NCBI GenBank assembly: GCA_938015525.1
Contig: CALLPC010000006.1
Location: 62,001-126,000 of the forward strand
Direction: 5' to 3'
Source of the DNA: an uncultured Dehalococcoidia bacterium
GTDB lineage: Bacteria > Chloroflexota > Dehalococcoidia > Tepidiformales > Tepidiformaceae
Length of the DNA: 64,000 bases
Shown in pieces: positions 54,372 to 63,313 of the stretch. Positions within the stretch are counted from its first letter, which is position 1. Each line of letters begins with the position of its first letter. The translations under genes and the position numbers were made by a program. The notes under the pieces were generated by a model. It made no database searches and was not told where the DNA came from. It saw nothing but the letters and a program-made list of their open reading frames with translations.

Positions 54372-55157
54372 ATGTTGGCACAGCAGCCGGGCCGCTTCTA
54401 CCGTGTGAGTGTGCAGTGCATCGGTATCGACCTCTCGTGGACGGGGCGGCGGCCTTCTGGATTCGCGGTCGTGCAGGAGGGCGGGCGCGTGGTGACATGG
54501 ACAGAGGTCATGGGACCCGAGAGCGTGGCGGGGTGGCTTGCATCACTGGAGCCACCGGTAGTTGCGGCGATTGACGCTCCGCTCGCTGCAGGGCCTGGCC
54601 GAACCGCGGAAGCCGAACTGGCGCGCGCGCTGGCGCGGCGTGGCGTCACGCCGTACCACGTGGGCGAGGAGTTCCTCGAACGCCGAGGGATGACGGCGGG
54701 CCCGGTACTCGGTGCACTGTTGAAGGCGGCCGGGTGGTTGCTCGAGCCTCGTCCGGGGCCGGTCCTGGTTCAGCGGCTGGCATTCGAGACCTTCCCACGG
54801 GCTCTTACCGTAACGTTGATGAGGGCGGAGCGGCCTCCTACATACAAGCGGGGCTCGCTCGCGGAGCGCGGGGCAGGGCTCGCGGAGTACGCGGGTCTGC
54901 TGCGGTCGGCGCTCCACACCCGCGGCCTGCGGCTCGACGTCGAGTGGGATGTGGCGGGAGTCCCAAGCAGCTGCGCCACCGGCCGGTCGCTCAAGGAGCT
55001 CGAAGACCGGCTCGATGCGGCGGCCTGCGCACTCGCCGTTTGGGTCGCAACCAACGAGGGGTTCGCCCCGGGAGATATCTTCGGCAGCGCAGCCGGGGGG
55101 CTTATCGCGGTGCCGGGCGCCGGGGCTACATCCTTTCGGGTGCCGACATCCCCATGA
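54372..55157 (+). CDS. DUF429 (predicted RNase H-fold) protein
   Basis: 261 residues. CIGIDLSWTG near the start, VVAAIDAPL, ETFPRAL and the C-terminal LEDRLDAAACALAVWV are the hallmarks of DUF429 proteins, thought to be nucleases by fold similarity only. ATG 54372 is the first start; GTG codons at 54405 and 54411 lie closer to the conserved part. The last 32 nt overlap the convergent argS. Confidence 0.78.
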   Translation: MLAQQPGRFYRVSVQCIGIDLSWTGRRPSGFAVVQEGGRVVTWTEVMGPESVAGWLASLEPPVVAAIDAPLAAGPGRTAEAELARALARRGVTPYHVGEEFLERRGMTAGPVLGALLKAAGWLLEPRPGPVLVQRLAFETFPRALTVTLMRAERPPTYKRGSLAERGAGLAEYAGLLRSALHTRGLRLDVEWDVAGVPSSCATGRSLKELEDRLDAAACALAVWVATNEGFAPGDIFGSAAGGLIAVPGAGATSFRVPTSP

Positions 55158-56826
55158 GGCCGAGCACCCGGGCCAGGGCGACCCGGGCGGCAAGGACGAG
55201 CCGGAGCCGGGCGCGGCTCAGGTCGGGGTCGTCGGTGATGACCTTGAGAGACGGGTCGTTCTGCTGCTTGAATGCATCGTTGAAGGCGTGGAATGCGGTG
55301 GCCAGCTCCTGTGCGTAGTGCGGCAGGTGCTGTGGCTCGAAGCGGGTGGCAACCGTCTCGATGACATCGGCCAGCCGCATCATCTCCCGGATGAGCGCGA
55401 GCTCGTGGGGAGCAGTTAGCAGCCGAACGTTCCCGCCGTCAGGGTCCAGGCCCTGCTCCCGCGCCCGTTCGAGGATCGAGCAGAGGCGCGCGTGAGCGTA
55501 CTGGACATAATACACCGGGTTTTCCGAGGACTGCTTGACGGCCAGGTCAAGGTCGAAGTCCATCTGCGCACCGGGCGAACGGAGCAGGAAAAAGAAGCGA
55601 GCGGCATCGGCGCCGACCTCGTCGACGAGTTCATCGAGGGTGATGAACTCCCCGCTGCGTTTCGAGAGGCGGACCACCTCGCCCCCGCGTTTCAGGGTGA
55701 CGAGCTGGTAAAGGAGGATGTGCAGCCGGTCAGGGTCGGCCCCGACGGCCTTCGTGGCGGTCTTGAGGCGCGACACGTGGCCATGGTGGTCGGCGCCCCA
55801 GACATCGATGACGAGGTCGAAACCGCGGCGGAGGAATTTGTCCCAGTGGTAGGCGATGTCACTCGCGTAATAGGTGGGGCGGCCGTCGGAGCGGACGACG
55901 ACGTTGTCTTTGTCTTCGCCAAGCTCGCTGGAGGCGAACCAGAGCGCTCCGTCGCGCTCTACGAGCATGCCGGATTCGCGGAGGATGGCCATCGCCCGGT
56001 CGTAGGCATCACCGGGAGCGTACAGCGATTTTTCGGAATACCAGCGGTCGTAACGAACGCCGAACGCTTCGAGCGTTTGCCGGATGCGGCTGACCATGAG
56101 CTCGATGCCGAGCTGTGCGAGTTCACGGGGCATCGGCTCGCCCAGCGGCCGGAGGAAGGCGTCGCCGTGGCGGGCGCGGATTTCCTCAGCGAGCTCGACC
56201 ATGTAGGCGCCCGGATATCCGTCCTCGGGCAGGGGCACATCGCGTCCGAAAAGCTGCTGGTAGCGGGCGTACAGCGTCTCGGCGAAGTTGTCGGTCTGGG
56301 TACCCGCATCGTTGACGTAGTATTCGCGTTCGACGCGGTAGCCGGCTGCGGCCAGCGCGTTGGCAAGGGCGTCGCCGATCGCCGCGCCGCGGCCGTTGCC
56401 GACGTGGAGCGGCCCGGTCGGGTTGGCGGAAACGAACTCGACCTGTGCAGAACGCCCGGCGCCAATGTCGAGGTCGGCATAGGCCGGGCCAGCAGCAATG
56501 ACGTGCTCGACCTGGTCCTGCAGGAACTGCGGTGATAGGCGGAAGTTGATGAACCCCGGGGGTGCTACCGCCGGGGACTCGATGACGGGGTCATGGGGAA
56601 GGTGGTTCACGATTGCCCGGGCGATGTCGAGCGGCGGCCGCATGGCGGCGCGGGCGAGCCGAAGCGGCAGCGTGGACGCGAAGTCCCCGTTGGCGGGGTC
56701 TTTCGGGCGCTCGATGGCCGCACCGGGAATGGCGACGTCGGGCAGGTCACCAGCGGCGACCGCGGCCCGGGCGGCGGCGGCCACGAGCCCCTCGAGATGA
56801 GGGCGAATCGTGCGCGTGTCGGGCAT
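55126..56826 (-). CDS. argS: Arginyl-tRNA synthetase
   Basis: 566-residue class I synthetase charging tRNA-Arg. It has the N-terminal Add-1 domain, the HIGH motif as HVGNGRG (141-147) after FVSANPTGPL, the KMSKS equivalent RLSKRSGEFITLDEL, and a C-terminal DALR anticodon-binding domain ending VLGLMGMSAPERM. Normal length. It is 5 nt upstream of, and reads away from, nothing else on this strand; the DUF402 gene lies just upstream on the same strand. Confidence 0.97.
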   Translation of the reverse strand: MPDTRTIRPHLEGLVAAAARAAVAAGDLPDVAIPGAAIERPKDPANGDFASTLPLRLARAAMRPPLDIARAIVNHLPHDPVIESPAVAPPGFINFRLSPQFLQDQVEHVIAAGPAYADLDIGAGRSAQVEFVSANPTGPLHVGNGRGAAIGDALANALAAAGYRVEREYYVNDAGTQTDNFAETLYARYQQLFGRDVPLPEDGYPGAYMVELAEEIRARHGDAFLRPLGEPMPRELAQLGIELMVSRIRQTLEAFGVRYDRWYSEKSLYAPGDAYDRAMAILRESGMLVERDGALWFASSELGEDKDNVVVRSDGRPTYYASDIAYHWDKFLRRGFDLVIDVWGADHHGHVSRLKTATKAVGADPDRLHILLYQLVTLKRGGEVVRLSKRSGEFITLDELVDEVGADAARFFFLLRSPGAQMDFDLDLAVKQSSENPVYYVQYAHARLCSILERAREQGLDPDGGNVRLLTAPHELALIREMMRLADVIETVATRFEPQHLPHYAQELATAFHAFNDAFKQQNDPSLKVITDDPDLSRARLRLVLAARVALARVLGLMGMSAPERM

Positions 56827-56831
56827 CGAGA

Positions 56832-57374
56832 CTACAGCGTACGGTGACCGGCTCGATCGCGCACTGGGTCCGTGCCGCAGGAGAAGGGGAATCGGCGCTC
56901 CCTCGCGAGGGCTGTGATCTCAGCGGCCGCGGCCCTCGCCCGTGCCACGAGCTCATTCGGATAACCATATTTCAGCCGGTGCGACTCGAACTCTTCTTCG
57001 TCGAGCAGTTCGATGCAGCCGGAAGGGTAGACCTTCACGTCGAGGTCCAGGTCGATGTACCCAATTTGACAGCCGTCGAAAGTCGGCGGGGTCGTGACGT
57101 TGCAATACCAGAGTGCGGTGGGACAGCCCGGGCGAGAAAGTCGAAACACGTTGTACCAGCGGTCGCGCCAGAAATACACGATCGAGTCGTACGGAGAGCG
57201 GAATTCGCCCCGTGAGGTGTAGATGGGCGTTCGGGCGCGGTAGGAGGTGATGAGGAGGTTTCCGTCGTCGGCGACGACCCTGAAGGGCTGCAGCCAGTGC
57301 GGGGTGCCGTCGAACTTCGTGGCCCGGAGGAAAACCCGATTTCCCGGACTGGCACGGCCGCTGCTAACGTCCAT
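56832..57374 (-). CDS. DUF402 (FomD-like barrel) protein
   Basis: 180 residues. The C-terminal half shows GYIDLDLDVKVYPSG followed by LLDEEEFESHRLKYGYP, the conserved DUF402 acidic cluster with two metal-binding-type Asp-rich turns. Characterised relatives hydrolyse nucleotides (diphosphatases) or nucleotidyl phosphonates. ATG 57374 follows a TATCAT box by 6 nt (57386-57381), which favours it over the ATG at 57389. It lies 5 nt before argS, so they probably form one transcript. Confidence 0.82.
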   Translation of the reverse strand: MDVSSGRASPGNRVFLRATKFDGTPHWLQPFRVVADDGNLLITSYRARTPIYTSRGEFRSPYDSIVYFWRDRWYNVFRLSRPGCPTALWYCNVTTPPTFDGCQIGYIDLDLDVKVYPSGCIELLDEEEFESHRLKYGYPNELVARARAAAAEITALARERRFPFSCGTDPVRDRAGHRTL

Positions 57375-57380
57375 TTCCGG

Positions 57381-57386
57381 ATGATA
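57381..57386 (-). promoter_or_regulatory. Candidate -10 box (TATCAT) of the DUF402-argS operon
   Basis: TATCAT ends 6 nt before ATG 57374, with no ribosome site: a good leaderless arrangement. No clear -35. Confidence 0.45.
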
Positions 57387-57460
57387 CACACCCGAACACC
57401 CGCGGAGCCCGAACTTACGTGAAGTTCATCGAAAATACTGGCTGGTAAGCCAGCGAATGC

Positions 57461-57622
57461 TTAATCGTTGATGACGACCAGCCCTGAAACGAGGCCGGCA
57501 AGGAGCGCGACGACCGCGAGGATGTAGCAGAACGCCACGGCGCCGGCATCGAATGACTCCCGCACATCGGTATGCATGGGAGCGGCGTTCGGGTCGGCGG
57601 GCGTATGGTGATGGTCGGCCAT
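57461..57622 (-). CDS. 53-residue single-pass membrane protein
   Basis: A His-rich N-terminus (MADHHHTP) and polar stretch are followed by one hydrophobic helix (AVAFCYILAVVALLAGLVSGLVV) written here in part: residues 28-50. GAGAGGAGG about 9 nt before ATG 57622 strongly supports translation. The histidines could bind metal. I do not recognise the family. It diverges from the DUF309 gene. Confidence 0.65.
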   Translation of the reverse strand: MADHHHTPADPNAAPMHTDVRESFDAGAVAFCYILAVVALLAGLVSGLVVIND

Positions 57623-57702
57623 GGCGAGGCCTCCTCTCGGCGAGGGTTCGGCACGCCGAATTTTCTCCGCGGTAATGCTTTCGGTCATCTCCATGTGGCC
57701 TG

Positions 57703-57708
57703 TAAGGT
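57703..57708 (+). promoter_or_regulatory. Candidate -10 box (TAAGGT) of the DUF309 gene
   Basis: TAAGGT ends 7 nt before ATG 57716 and no ribosome site is present. Confidence 0.4.
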
Positions 57709-57715
57709 TGAGACG

Positions 57716-58213
57716 ATGCCCCCACGCAAGAAGGAATTCGTCACCAAAGTGCTGACCGTGCCGGGTGCTCTCGAGCGGTACTGCGTGGACTTCAACAGGG
57801 GGCGGTTTTACGAGGCGCACGAGCACCTCGAGGAGGTGTGGCAATTCGAACGGGGACCGGTGCGCGACTTCTACAAAGGGCTCATCCAGGCTGCAGCGGC
57901 GGGTGTGCACCTCGGGCGCGGCGGTTACCCCGGCGCGCGCCGGCTGCTGGCCTCGGCGGCCGCGTACCTCGAACCCTATCGGCCGGGGCCCGTGATGGGA
58001 ATTGCGGTGGAACCTTTGGCGGCCTGGCTGGCGTCTGCTTTGAGGCGACTCGATGAGCTCGGTCCCGGCGGCATCAACCAGTTCCCGCTCGATGCCCGGC
58101 CGGTTCTGGCGCTTGACCAGTCGTCGCTGCCTTCCGAAGCGCGCCGCTGGCACGCCTGGGGCTTTGACGAGAGCGGGCAGGTGCTGGAGATGGAGGTCAC
58201 GGTGGCTGCCTGA
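57716..58213 (+). CDS. DUF309 protein
   Basis: 165 residues. FNRGRFYEAHEHLEEVWQ is the defining DUF309 motif (F-x-E-A-H-E-x-L-E), followed by RDFYKGLIQAAAAGVHLGRG. The family is a small helical bundle of unknown function. ATG 57716 follows TAAGGT by 7 nt, and the sequence upstream in the frame is not conserved. It precedes the ABC transporter by 80 nt. Confidence 0.82.
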   Translation: MPPRKKEFVTKVLTVPGALERYCVDFNRGRFYEAHEHLEEVWQFERGPVRDFYKGLIQAAAAGVHLGRGGYPGARRLLASAAAYLEPYRPGPVMGIAVEPLAAWLASALRRLDELGPGGINQFPLDARPVLALDQSSLPSEARRWHAWGFDESGQVLEMEVTVAA

Positions 58214-58293
58214 CGCACCAGCCGCGGCCGGCCGCCTCAATTGTCCAGGGCATCGGGACGGGTCCACGACCTTGACCAACAGGAGAAGAGCGA

Positions 58294-59037
58294 ATGGTTA
58301 TGACCAATTCCAGCGACATCGTGATTGATGCCCGCGACGTGGTGAAGACATACGACACCGGCACGGTGCAGGTGCAGGCCCTGCGGGGGGTGAGTCTGCA
58401 AGTTCTTCGCGGGGAGATGGTCGCGATCATGGGGCCTTCGGGGTGCGGAAAGACGACACTCCTGAACTGCTTTTCCGGGCTCGATGATTTCGATTCCGGG
58501 ACCGTGCTCATTGCGGGTCAGGACATCGCGCACATGCCGGATGACAAGAAGACCGAGTTCCGGGCGCGCGACATGGGGTTCGTGTTCCAGACGTACAACC
58601 TCCTCCCGGTGCTTTCCGCCGTCGAGAACGTCGAGCTGCCGCTCATCGTTTCCGGCACACGGCCGAAGGTCGCCCGTGAGCTCGCCCTCGAAGCGCTGGA
58701 ACGTGTCGGTCTGCGGGACTGGGCGAACCAGCGGCCGGCCCAGCTCTCCGGGGGCCAGCGGCAGCGGGTTGCCGTTGCACGGGCCCTCGTGAACCACCCG
58801 TCCATCGTCTGGGCGGACGAACCGACCGGGGCGCTCGATTCGACGACAGCGAAAGAGATCATGGACCTCATCGTGGAGCTGAATGCAGCCGAAAGGCAGA
58901 CCTGTGTCATCGTGACGCACGACCCCAAGGTCGCCGCCCGCTGCCACCGGACGGTCCACATGGCCGACGGTCTGATCGTCCGGGAGGACAGCCAAGAGGC
59001 GATGCATGCGGCCGCGGCCGCGAGCGGCGCGGAGTGA
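58294..59037 (+). CDS. MacB/LolD-type ABC transporter ATP-binding protein
   Basis: 247 residues. Walker [10 protein letters not shown] at 47-55, signature [15 protein letters not shown], Walker [11 protein letters not shown] (WADEP instead of LADEP), then VTHDPKVA. This is the subfamily that energises FtsX-type permeases for lipoprotein, peptide or antibiotic export. GGAG lies before ATG 58294 (an in-frame ATG follows two codons later). The permease gene starts 7 nt after its stop. Confidence 0.93.
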   Translation: MVMTNSSDIVIDARDVVKTYDTGTVQVQALRGVSLQVLRGEMVAIMGPSGCGKTTLLNCFSGLDDFDSGTVLIAGQDIAHMPDDKKTEFRARDMGFVFQTYNLLPVLSAVENVELPLIVSGTRPKVARELALEALERVGLRDWANQRPAQLSGGQRQRVAVARALVNHPSIVWADEPTGALDSTTAKEIMDLIVELNAAERQTCVIVTHDPKVAARCHRTVHMADGLIVREDSQEAMHAAAAASGAE

Positions 59038-59044
59038 CGGGCGA

Positions 59045-62000
59045 ATGAACGAGCTGTTCGGCGTTTCGATGACGGTCATCGCGTCGGTTTGCGTTGCGGC
59101 GACGGCGCTTATTTTCGCAGCGGTCGGATGGGTCGCCTGGCGAAACCCGGTGATGTTCAAAATGGGATTGCGCAACATCCCTCGGCGCAAAGCGCAAACC
59201 GCGCTCATCGTCGTAGGCCTGATGCTTTCGACGCTCATCGTGAGCGCGGCGTTTGGCACCGGGGACACGCTCACCTCTTCCGTGAGCTCCGAGGTGTACA
59301 GGATTCTCGGTGAGGCGGACGAGTGGATCTCGTGGGATGCGCAGAAAAACCCGGCGCCCCAGGAAGAGCAGGTCATCCCGTTCGCGGTAGTCGACGACTG
59401 GAAGCAGCAGCTTTCCGGAGACCGGGACATCGAGGCGATCGTGCCGCTGCAGCGCGAGACGCTACCAATCTTCAATACGAGAACCCAGCTGAACGAACCG
59501 TCCGCGCGCATCGTCGCCTTCCGAGACACGGACGCGGCGGCACTTGGGGGGCTCCGGGATACTTCTGGCAGCCCCGTGCAGCTGGGCGGACAGAGCATCG
59601 CCGTCAACGAGGACCTTGCGTCGCAGATTGACGCCCGAGTTGGCGACGCAGTGCTCCTGTTCTATCAAGGACAGCCGGCGGAATTTTTCGTCGTCGCAAT
59701 TACCCCTTCGAATGTGCTCTCCGGGGCCGTCGACCCCTTTGCGATGCGAGGCGGTACGGTGGCCTTCGAGACGTTCGTCCAGCTCACCGGGCGTGGTGAA
59801 GTCGCCGACGGGGTCATCGTTTCGAACGTCGGGGGGGCTTACGAGGGCCTGAAGCGCTCGAACGTCGTCACGAAGCGACTGGAACAGCTGCTGGAGGGCA
59901 CGCCATACCGAGTGGTCCCGGTCAAGCAGCAGCTGGTGTCTACGGCCGAGCTGGTGGGGTCGGCATTCACGGCGATCTTCGTGGTCTTCGGCCTCTTTTC
60001 GATCGCGGCCGGTGTCCTCCTGATTTTCCTGATCTTCGTGATGCTGGCGGCGGAGCGGAAGCCGGAGATCGGGATGGCCCGCGCCGTCGGTGCTAAGCGC
60101 CGCCAGGTCGTCGAAGCGTTCCTCGCGGAAGGGATGGGCTACGACCTCGGGGCAGCCGTGGTGGGCCTGGTGGCCGGCATGGGGGTCACGGTGGCAATGG
60201 TGCGGGTGATCGAGTACTTCGGGGGCGACAGCCTCGGCTTGAACCTGACCGTGCAGTTCACGTTCCGGAGCATGGTGACCGCCTTCTGCCTGGGCATCAT
60301 TGCTACGTTCCTGGTCATCGTGGCTGCGTCATGGCGGGCAAGCCGCATCAACATCACAGCGGCGATTCGCGACTTGCCCGAGACCTCCCCCGTCGACCCC
60401 GAAGCGTCGACCTGGCGGGGCTACTACCGAGCGGCCGTCAATGGCATCGCGGCATTCAGCCTGCCGATGGGATTTGCGTTCTTCCTTTTCGGCGCCCCGG
60501 GCTTGGTGCTCGGCGTGCCGCTCGTCCTCGTTGGTCTCGTGAGTCCCTGGTTCTACTTCCTCCGGAACTCGGATGTCGCAGCGCCGCAGGTCCGCCGCAC
60601 GGGCGAGCCCGCTCCCCGGTGGCCGTGGCTCCTCGGTCTCCTCGTCCCGGTAGCGGGGTGGGTGCTCATCCTTCCCTGGTACGCCCTTGCGTTGCTCCTG
60701 GTTCGGCTGACACGAGACCGGAAACCAGAGCGGCTCCCGTTGTGGCTCGCAGCCGGGACACTGGCAGTTTGGCCCCTCGCCTTCGTGGCTGCGCTTCTCC
60801 AAACCTGGCGGGTACGTGTGCCGTGGACTGCCGCGACGGCCATCGCGTTCGGAATCGCGGGCGTTGCCCTGGCGTACGGCGGTCTCGACCGGGACAGCGC
60901 GTTTCTCTTCCTGCTCGGGGTTTCCACGATTTTCCTCTGGGGTGCCGTGACGCTCCGGTACTTCGGGGTCTCGGAGCGGCTGGCGTTCACCGCAACGAGT
61001 GCGCTGCTGCTCGCGCTCTGGTACGTACCCAGCCGGTGGATCGAGCCGATCACCGGTCCCCTCGAGGGCGACATCGAGATGTTCTTCCTCAGCGGGGTCG
61101 TGATGGTCACCTGCGGCGTCTTCATCGTCGTGTACAACGCCGACATCGTCTTGCCGGCGCTGGCGAGCCTCGGCAGCCGCTTCAGCCGGCTCATTCCTGC
61201 CCTCAAAACGGCGGTGGCCTACCCGCTGACGTCCCGCTTCCGCACCGGCATGACGATGGCGATGATCGGGCTCATCATGTTTTCTCTCGTCATGATGTCG
61301 ACGATTAATTCGAATTTCGCTGCCCTGTTCCTGAACGACGAGGCGAAGGGGGGATTCGATGTCGTGGGTTCGGTCAACGAGAACAACCCCATCGATGACC
61401 CTGGCGCGGCACTCAGAGCCGCCGGGGTAGATACGGGGCCGGTCGAAGCGGTCGGTGTGGCCCGGGTGGCATACCCGCAGGAGGTCGAGGTTGAGAACCG
61501 AGACGGATTCGTCAATACGGACGACGGCGGGGTGGCCCCGTACAGCCGCGTGAAGCTGTTCGGCGTCGACGAAGGGTTCCTCGCCGCGCAGGACCTCAAG
61601 CTGAAAGTCCGGGCGGCGGGTTATGCCACGGACCGGGATGCCTGGGGGGCGCTCGCGAGCCAGCCGAACCTGGCGCTGCTCCCTGCGGAAGTCACTTCGT
61701 CTCAACAAGGATTCGGCGGGGGAAGCAACCTGCGCCTGCGGCTCAAGCCGCTCACCGACGGGTTCGAGCCGTTCACGCTGGACCTGCGCGACCCGGGCAC
61801 CGGTGAAGTCACGACGGTTACGGTCATCGGCCAGCTCAAGGAGTCGGCGGATACGTTTTTCGTGCTCGGTAGCCCGGACTTCGGCTCGGGAATCGTCGTC
61901 ACCGAGCGGACGCTTCAGCAGGCCTTCCCTGCGGCGCGCGGTCAAATGTTCTTCCTCCGGCTGCGGGCGGGGACAGACAGCGAGGCGTATGCAAAGCTGG

Positions 62001-62482
62001 TAGAGGGGGCGCTGGTGCAGGCTTCCGCAGCGTCTCTGGACAAGCTCCTCTCGGACCAGCAGCGCCAGCAAACCGGCTTCCTGCTGGTGTTCCAGGGGTT
62101 CATGGGCCTGGGCCTGATCGTCGGTATCGCGGCCCTGGCCGTCATCGCTTCCCGGGCGGTGGTCGAACGCCGGCAGCAGATCGGCATGCTGCGCGCCATC
62201 GGCTACCAGCGGCGGATGGTTGCCCTGAGCTTCCTCATGGAGTCGGGCTTCATCGCCATCGCCGGAATCCTCATCGGCCTGGTTCTCGGTCTCTCGCTTG
62301 CGTGGGTGCTGTTCACGACCGGTGATTTCGGCGACGGGACGGAAGCGATTGATTTTGCGGTCCCCTGGCTGCAGGTCGCCGTCATCTGCGGGATCGCCCT
62401 CGGGGCCTCGCTGCTGATGACCGTGTTGCCCGCCCGCAGCGCCTCCCGGGTGCCGGTGGCCGAGGCGCTGCGGTACGAATAG
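59045..62482 (+). CDS. Double FtsX-domain ABC permease with extra central membrane region
   Basis: 1145 residues. An N-terminal helix (about 8-31) and MacB-like periplasmic domain precede an FtsX domain at about 300-440 (RKPEIGMARAVGAKRRQVV). A second FtsX set lies at the C-terminus (RRQQIGMLRAIGYQRRMVALSFL), again preceded by a large extracellular domain. Between them, about residues 460-720, is an unusual block of six or more hydrophobic segments. Paired with the ATPase at 58.3 kb; likely substrate class is lipids, lipoproteins or peptides, not determinable. Confidence 0.88.
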   Translation: MNELFGVSMTVIASVCVAATALIFAAVGWVAWRNPVMFKMGLRNIPRRKAQTALIVVGLMLSTLIVSAAFGTGDTLTSSVSSEVYRILGEADEWISWDAQKNPAPQEEQVIPFAVVDDWKQQLSGDRDIEAIVPLQRETLPIFNTRTQLNEPSARIVAFRDTDAAALGGLRDTSGSPVQLGGQSIAVNEDLASQIDARVGDAVLLFYQGQPAEFFVVAITPSNVLSGAVDPFAMRGGTVAFETFVQLTGRGEVADGVIVSNVGGAYEGLKRSNVVTKRLEQLLEGTPYRVVPVKQQLVSTAELVGSAFTAIFVVFGLFSIAAGVLLIFLIFVMLAAERKPEIGMARAVGAKRRQVVEAFLAEGMGYDLGAAVVGLVAGMGVTVAMVRVIEYFGGDSLGLNLTVQFTFRSMVTAFCLGIIATFLVIVAASWRASRINITAAIRDLPETSPVDPEASTWRGYYRAAVNGIAAFSLPMGFAFFLFGAPGLVLGVPLVLVGLVSPWFYFLRNSDVAAPQVRRTGEPAPRWPWLLGLLVPVAGWVLILPWYALALLLVRLTRDRKPERLPLWLAAGTLAVWPLAFVAALLQTWRVRVPWTAATAIAFGIAGVALAYGGLDRDSAFLFLLGVSTIFLWGAVTLRYFGVSERLAFTATSALLLALWYVPSRWIEPITGPLEGDIEMFFLSGVVMVTCGVFIVVYNADIVLPALASLGSRFSRLIPALKTAVAYPLTSRFRTGMTMAMIGLIMFSLVMMSTINSNFAALFLNDEAKGGFDVVGSVNENNPIDDPGAALRAAGVDTGPVEAVGVARVAYPQEVEVENRDGFVNTDDGGVAPYSRVKLFGVDEGFLAAQDLKLKVRAAGYATDRDAWGALASQPNLALLPAEVTSSQQGFGGGSNLRLRLKPLTDGFEPFTLDLRDPGTGEVTTVTVIGQLKESADTFFVLGSPDFGSGIVVTERTLQQAFPAARGQMFFLRLRAGTDSEAYAKLVEGALVQASAASLDKLLSDQQRQQTGFLLVFQGFMGLGLIVGIAALAVIASRAVVERRQQIGMLRAIGYQRRMVALSFLMESGFIAIAGILIGLVLGLSLAWVLFTTGDFGDGTEAIDFAVPWLQVAVICGIALGASLLMTVLPARSASRVPVAEALRYE

Positions 62483-62500
62483 CCCTTCCCTAGCAAAGCA

Positions 62501-62533
62501 CCACCGGGGCTCCCTCGGCGGGAGCCCCGGTGG
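62501..62533. terminator. Strong hairpin terminator after the ABC permease
   Basis: CCACCGGGGCTCCC and GGGAGCCCCGGTGG form a perfect 14-bp stem with a 5-nt loop TCGGC, 18 nt after the permease stop. The T-run is weak. It also lies just beyond the convergent small gene's stop, so it may serve both strands. Confidence 0.75.
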
Positions 62534-62564
62534 CTGGTTATCGCTGCGAGTGCGCTCGCGCTGT

Positions 62565-62774
62565 TCAGCTGGGCCGCGCGAGGAACCGGCCGATACTGAC
62601 CACGAGCCGCTCCCGGAGGAGCGAGGCAGCCTTCCGCTGCTCGGGTTCGACGAGCTCTTCACGCCGGCGGGCCCGAGACTTTCGAGTTCGCTCGTATTCT
62701 TCGCGGAATCGTACTTCGGGCGTCGGCTCGTAGACCTGCGTGAGGTACACGAGGGACATCGTGTCGAGGATCAT
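62565..62774 (-). CDS. Small basic hypothetical protein
   Basis: 69 residues, Arg- and Glu-rich (REEYERTRKSRARRREEL), mostly helical and soluble, with no recognised family. GGAGGT 6 nt before ATG 62774 is one of the clearest ribosome sites in the window. A perfect palindrome GCACAATACTTGTGC lies just upstream, suggesting tight regulation. Convergent with the ABC permease across the hairpin terminator. Confidence 0.6.
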   Translation of the reverse strand: MILDTMSLVYLTQVYEPTPEVRFREEYERTRKSRARRREELVEPEQRKAASLLRERLVVSIGRFLARPS

Positions 62775-62787
62775 GGATTACCTCCGT

Positions 62788-62802
62788 GCACAATACTTGT
62801 GC
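62788..62802. promoter_or_regulatory. Palindromic operator GCACAA-TAC-TTGTGC
   Basis: A 15-bp perfect palindrome 13 nt upstream of the small gene's ATG, immediately before its ribosome site. A third CACAA half-site follows at 62810-62814. The arrangement resembles a dimeric repressor site overlapping the transcription start. Confidence 0.55.
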
Positions 62803-62861
62803 GTTCCTTCACAACCACCGTAGCACAGCGTGGAGGCGATTTCGTTACGGATTGGAAAATT

Positions 62862-63266
62862 TCAGTCCGACGTTGCCGTTTCCCATGGCTGCCATAGACC
62901 GAAGACATAGCCGTCCGGGCCCATGACGGAGGTTTCGAGCCTGCCTTCGAATTCGTACGGCGGCGCGACCGCCTGGGCGCCCATCCGGAGGGCCGCCCGG
63001 TAGGCTGCGACGACGTCCGTGACGCGGAAAATCATCTCAGCCCCGATACCCCGGGCGACGCCTTCGCGGGCCAGCGCGTGAAACCACGGATGGCCCGGGA
63101 ATGTTTCGTCGGCGTGGACCTCGACGTGGACCCCGGGTGCGCGGAGTTCAGCGAAGCCCGGGTGCCGGGCCAGCGGCGCGGCACCGACAACAGCAGCGAG
63201 AAAATCCGCAAGTGCGCCGACATCGGTCGCCCACAGGATGAGTCGAAATTCCGCCTCGCTGGTCAC
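62862..63266 (-). CDS. VOC (glyoxalase/dioxygenase superfamily) protein
   Basis: 134 residues. Two beta-alpha-beta-beta-beta modules: FRLILWATDVGALADFLAAV in the first and GAEMIFRVTDVVAAYRAALRMGA in the second, ending VMGPDGYVFGLWQ. Metal ligands are not clear, so it may bind a ligand rather than catalyse. GTG 63266 is the start. No operon partner is obvious. Confidence 0.8.
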   Translation of the reverse strand: MTSEAEFRLILWATDVGALADFLAAVVGAAPLARHPGFAELRAPGVHVEVHADETFPGHPWFHALAREGVARGIGAEMIFRVTDVVAAYRAALRMGAQAVAPPYEFEGRLETSVMGPDGYVFGLWQPWETATSD

Positions 63267-63313
63267 GCTGGAACCGTCGCCCGCGCGTAATTCGGTGTCA
63301 AGTGTGAAGAAGT

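Noticed and set aside
60329-62662. Minus-strand open frame of 777 codons
   Set aside because: Antisense to the double-FtsX permease. The translation is highly charged and Arg/Glu/Pro-rich with no domain, as expected from reverse reading of hydrophobic codons.
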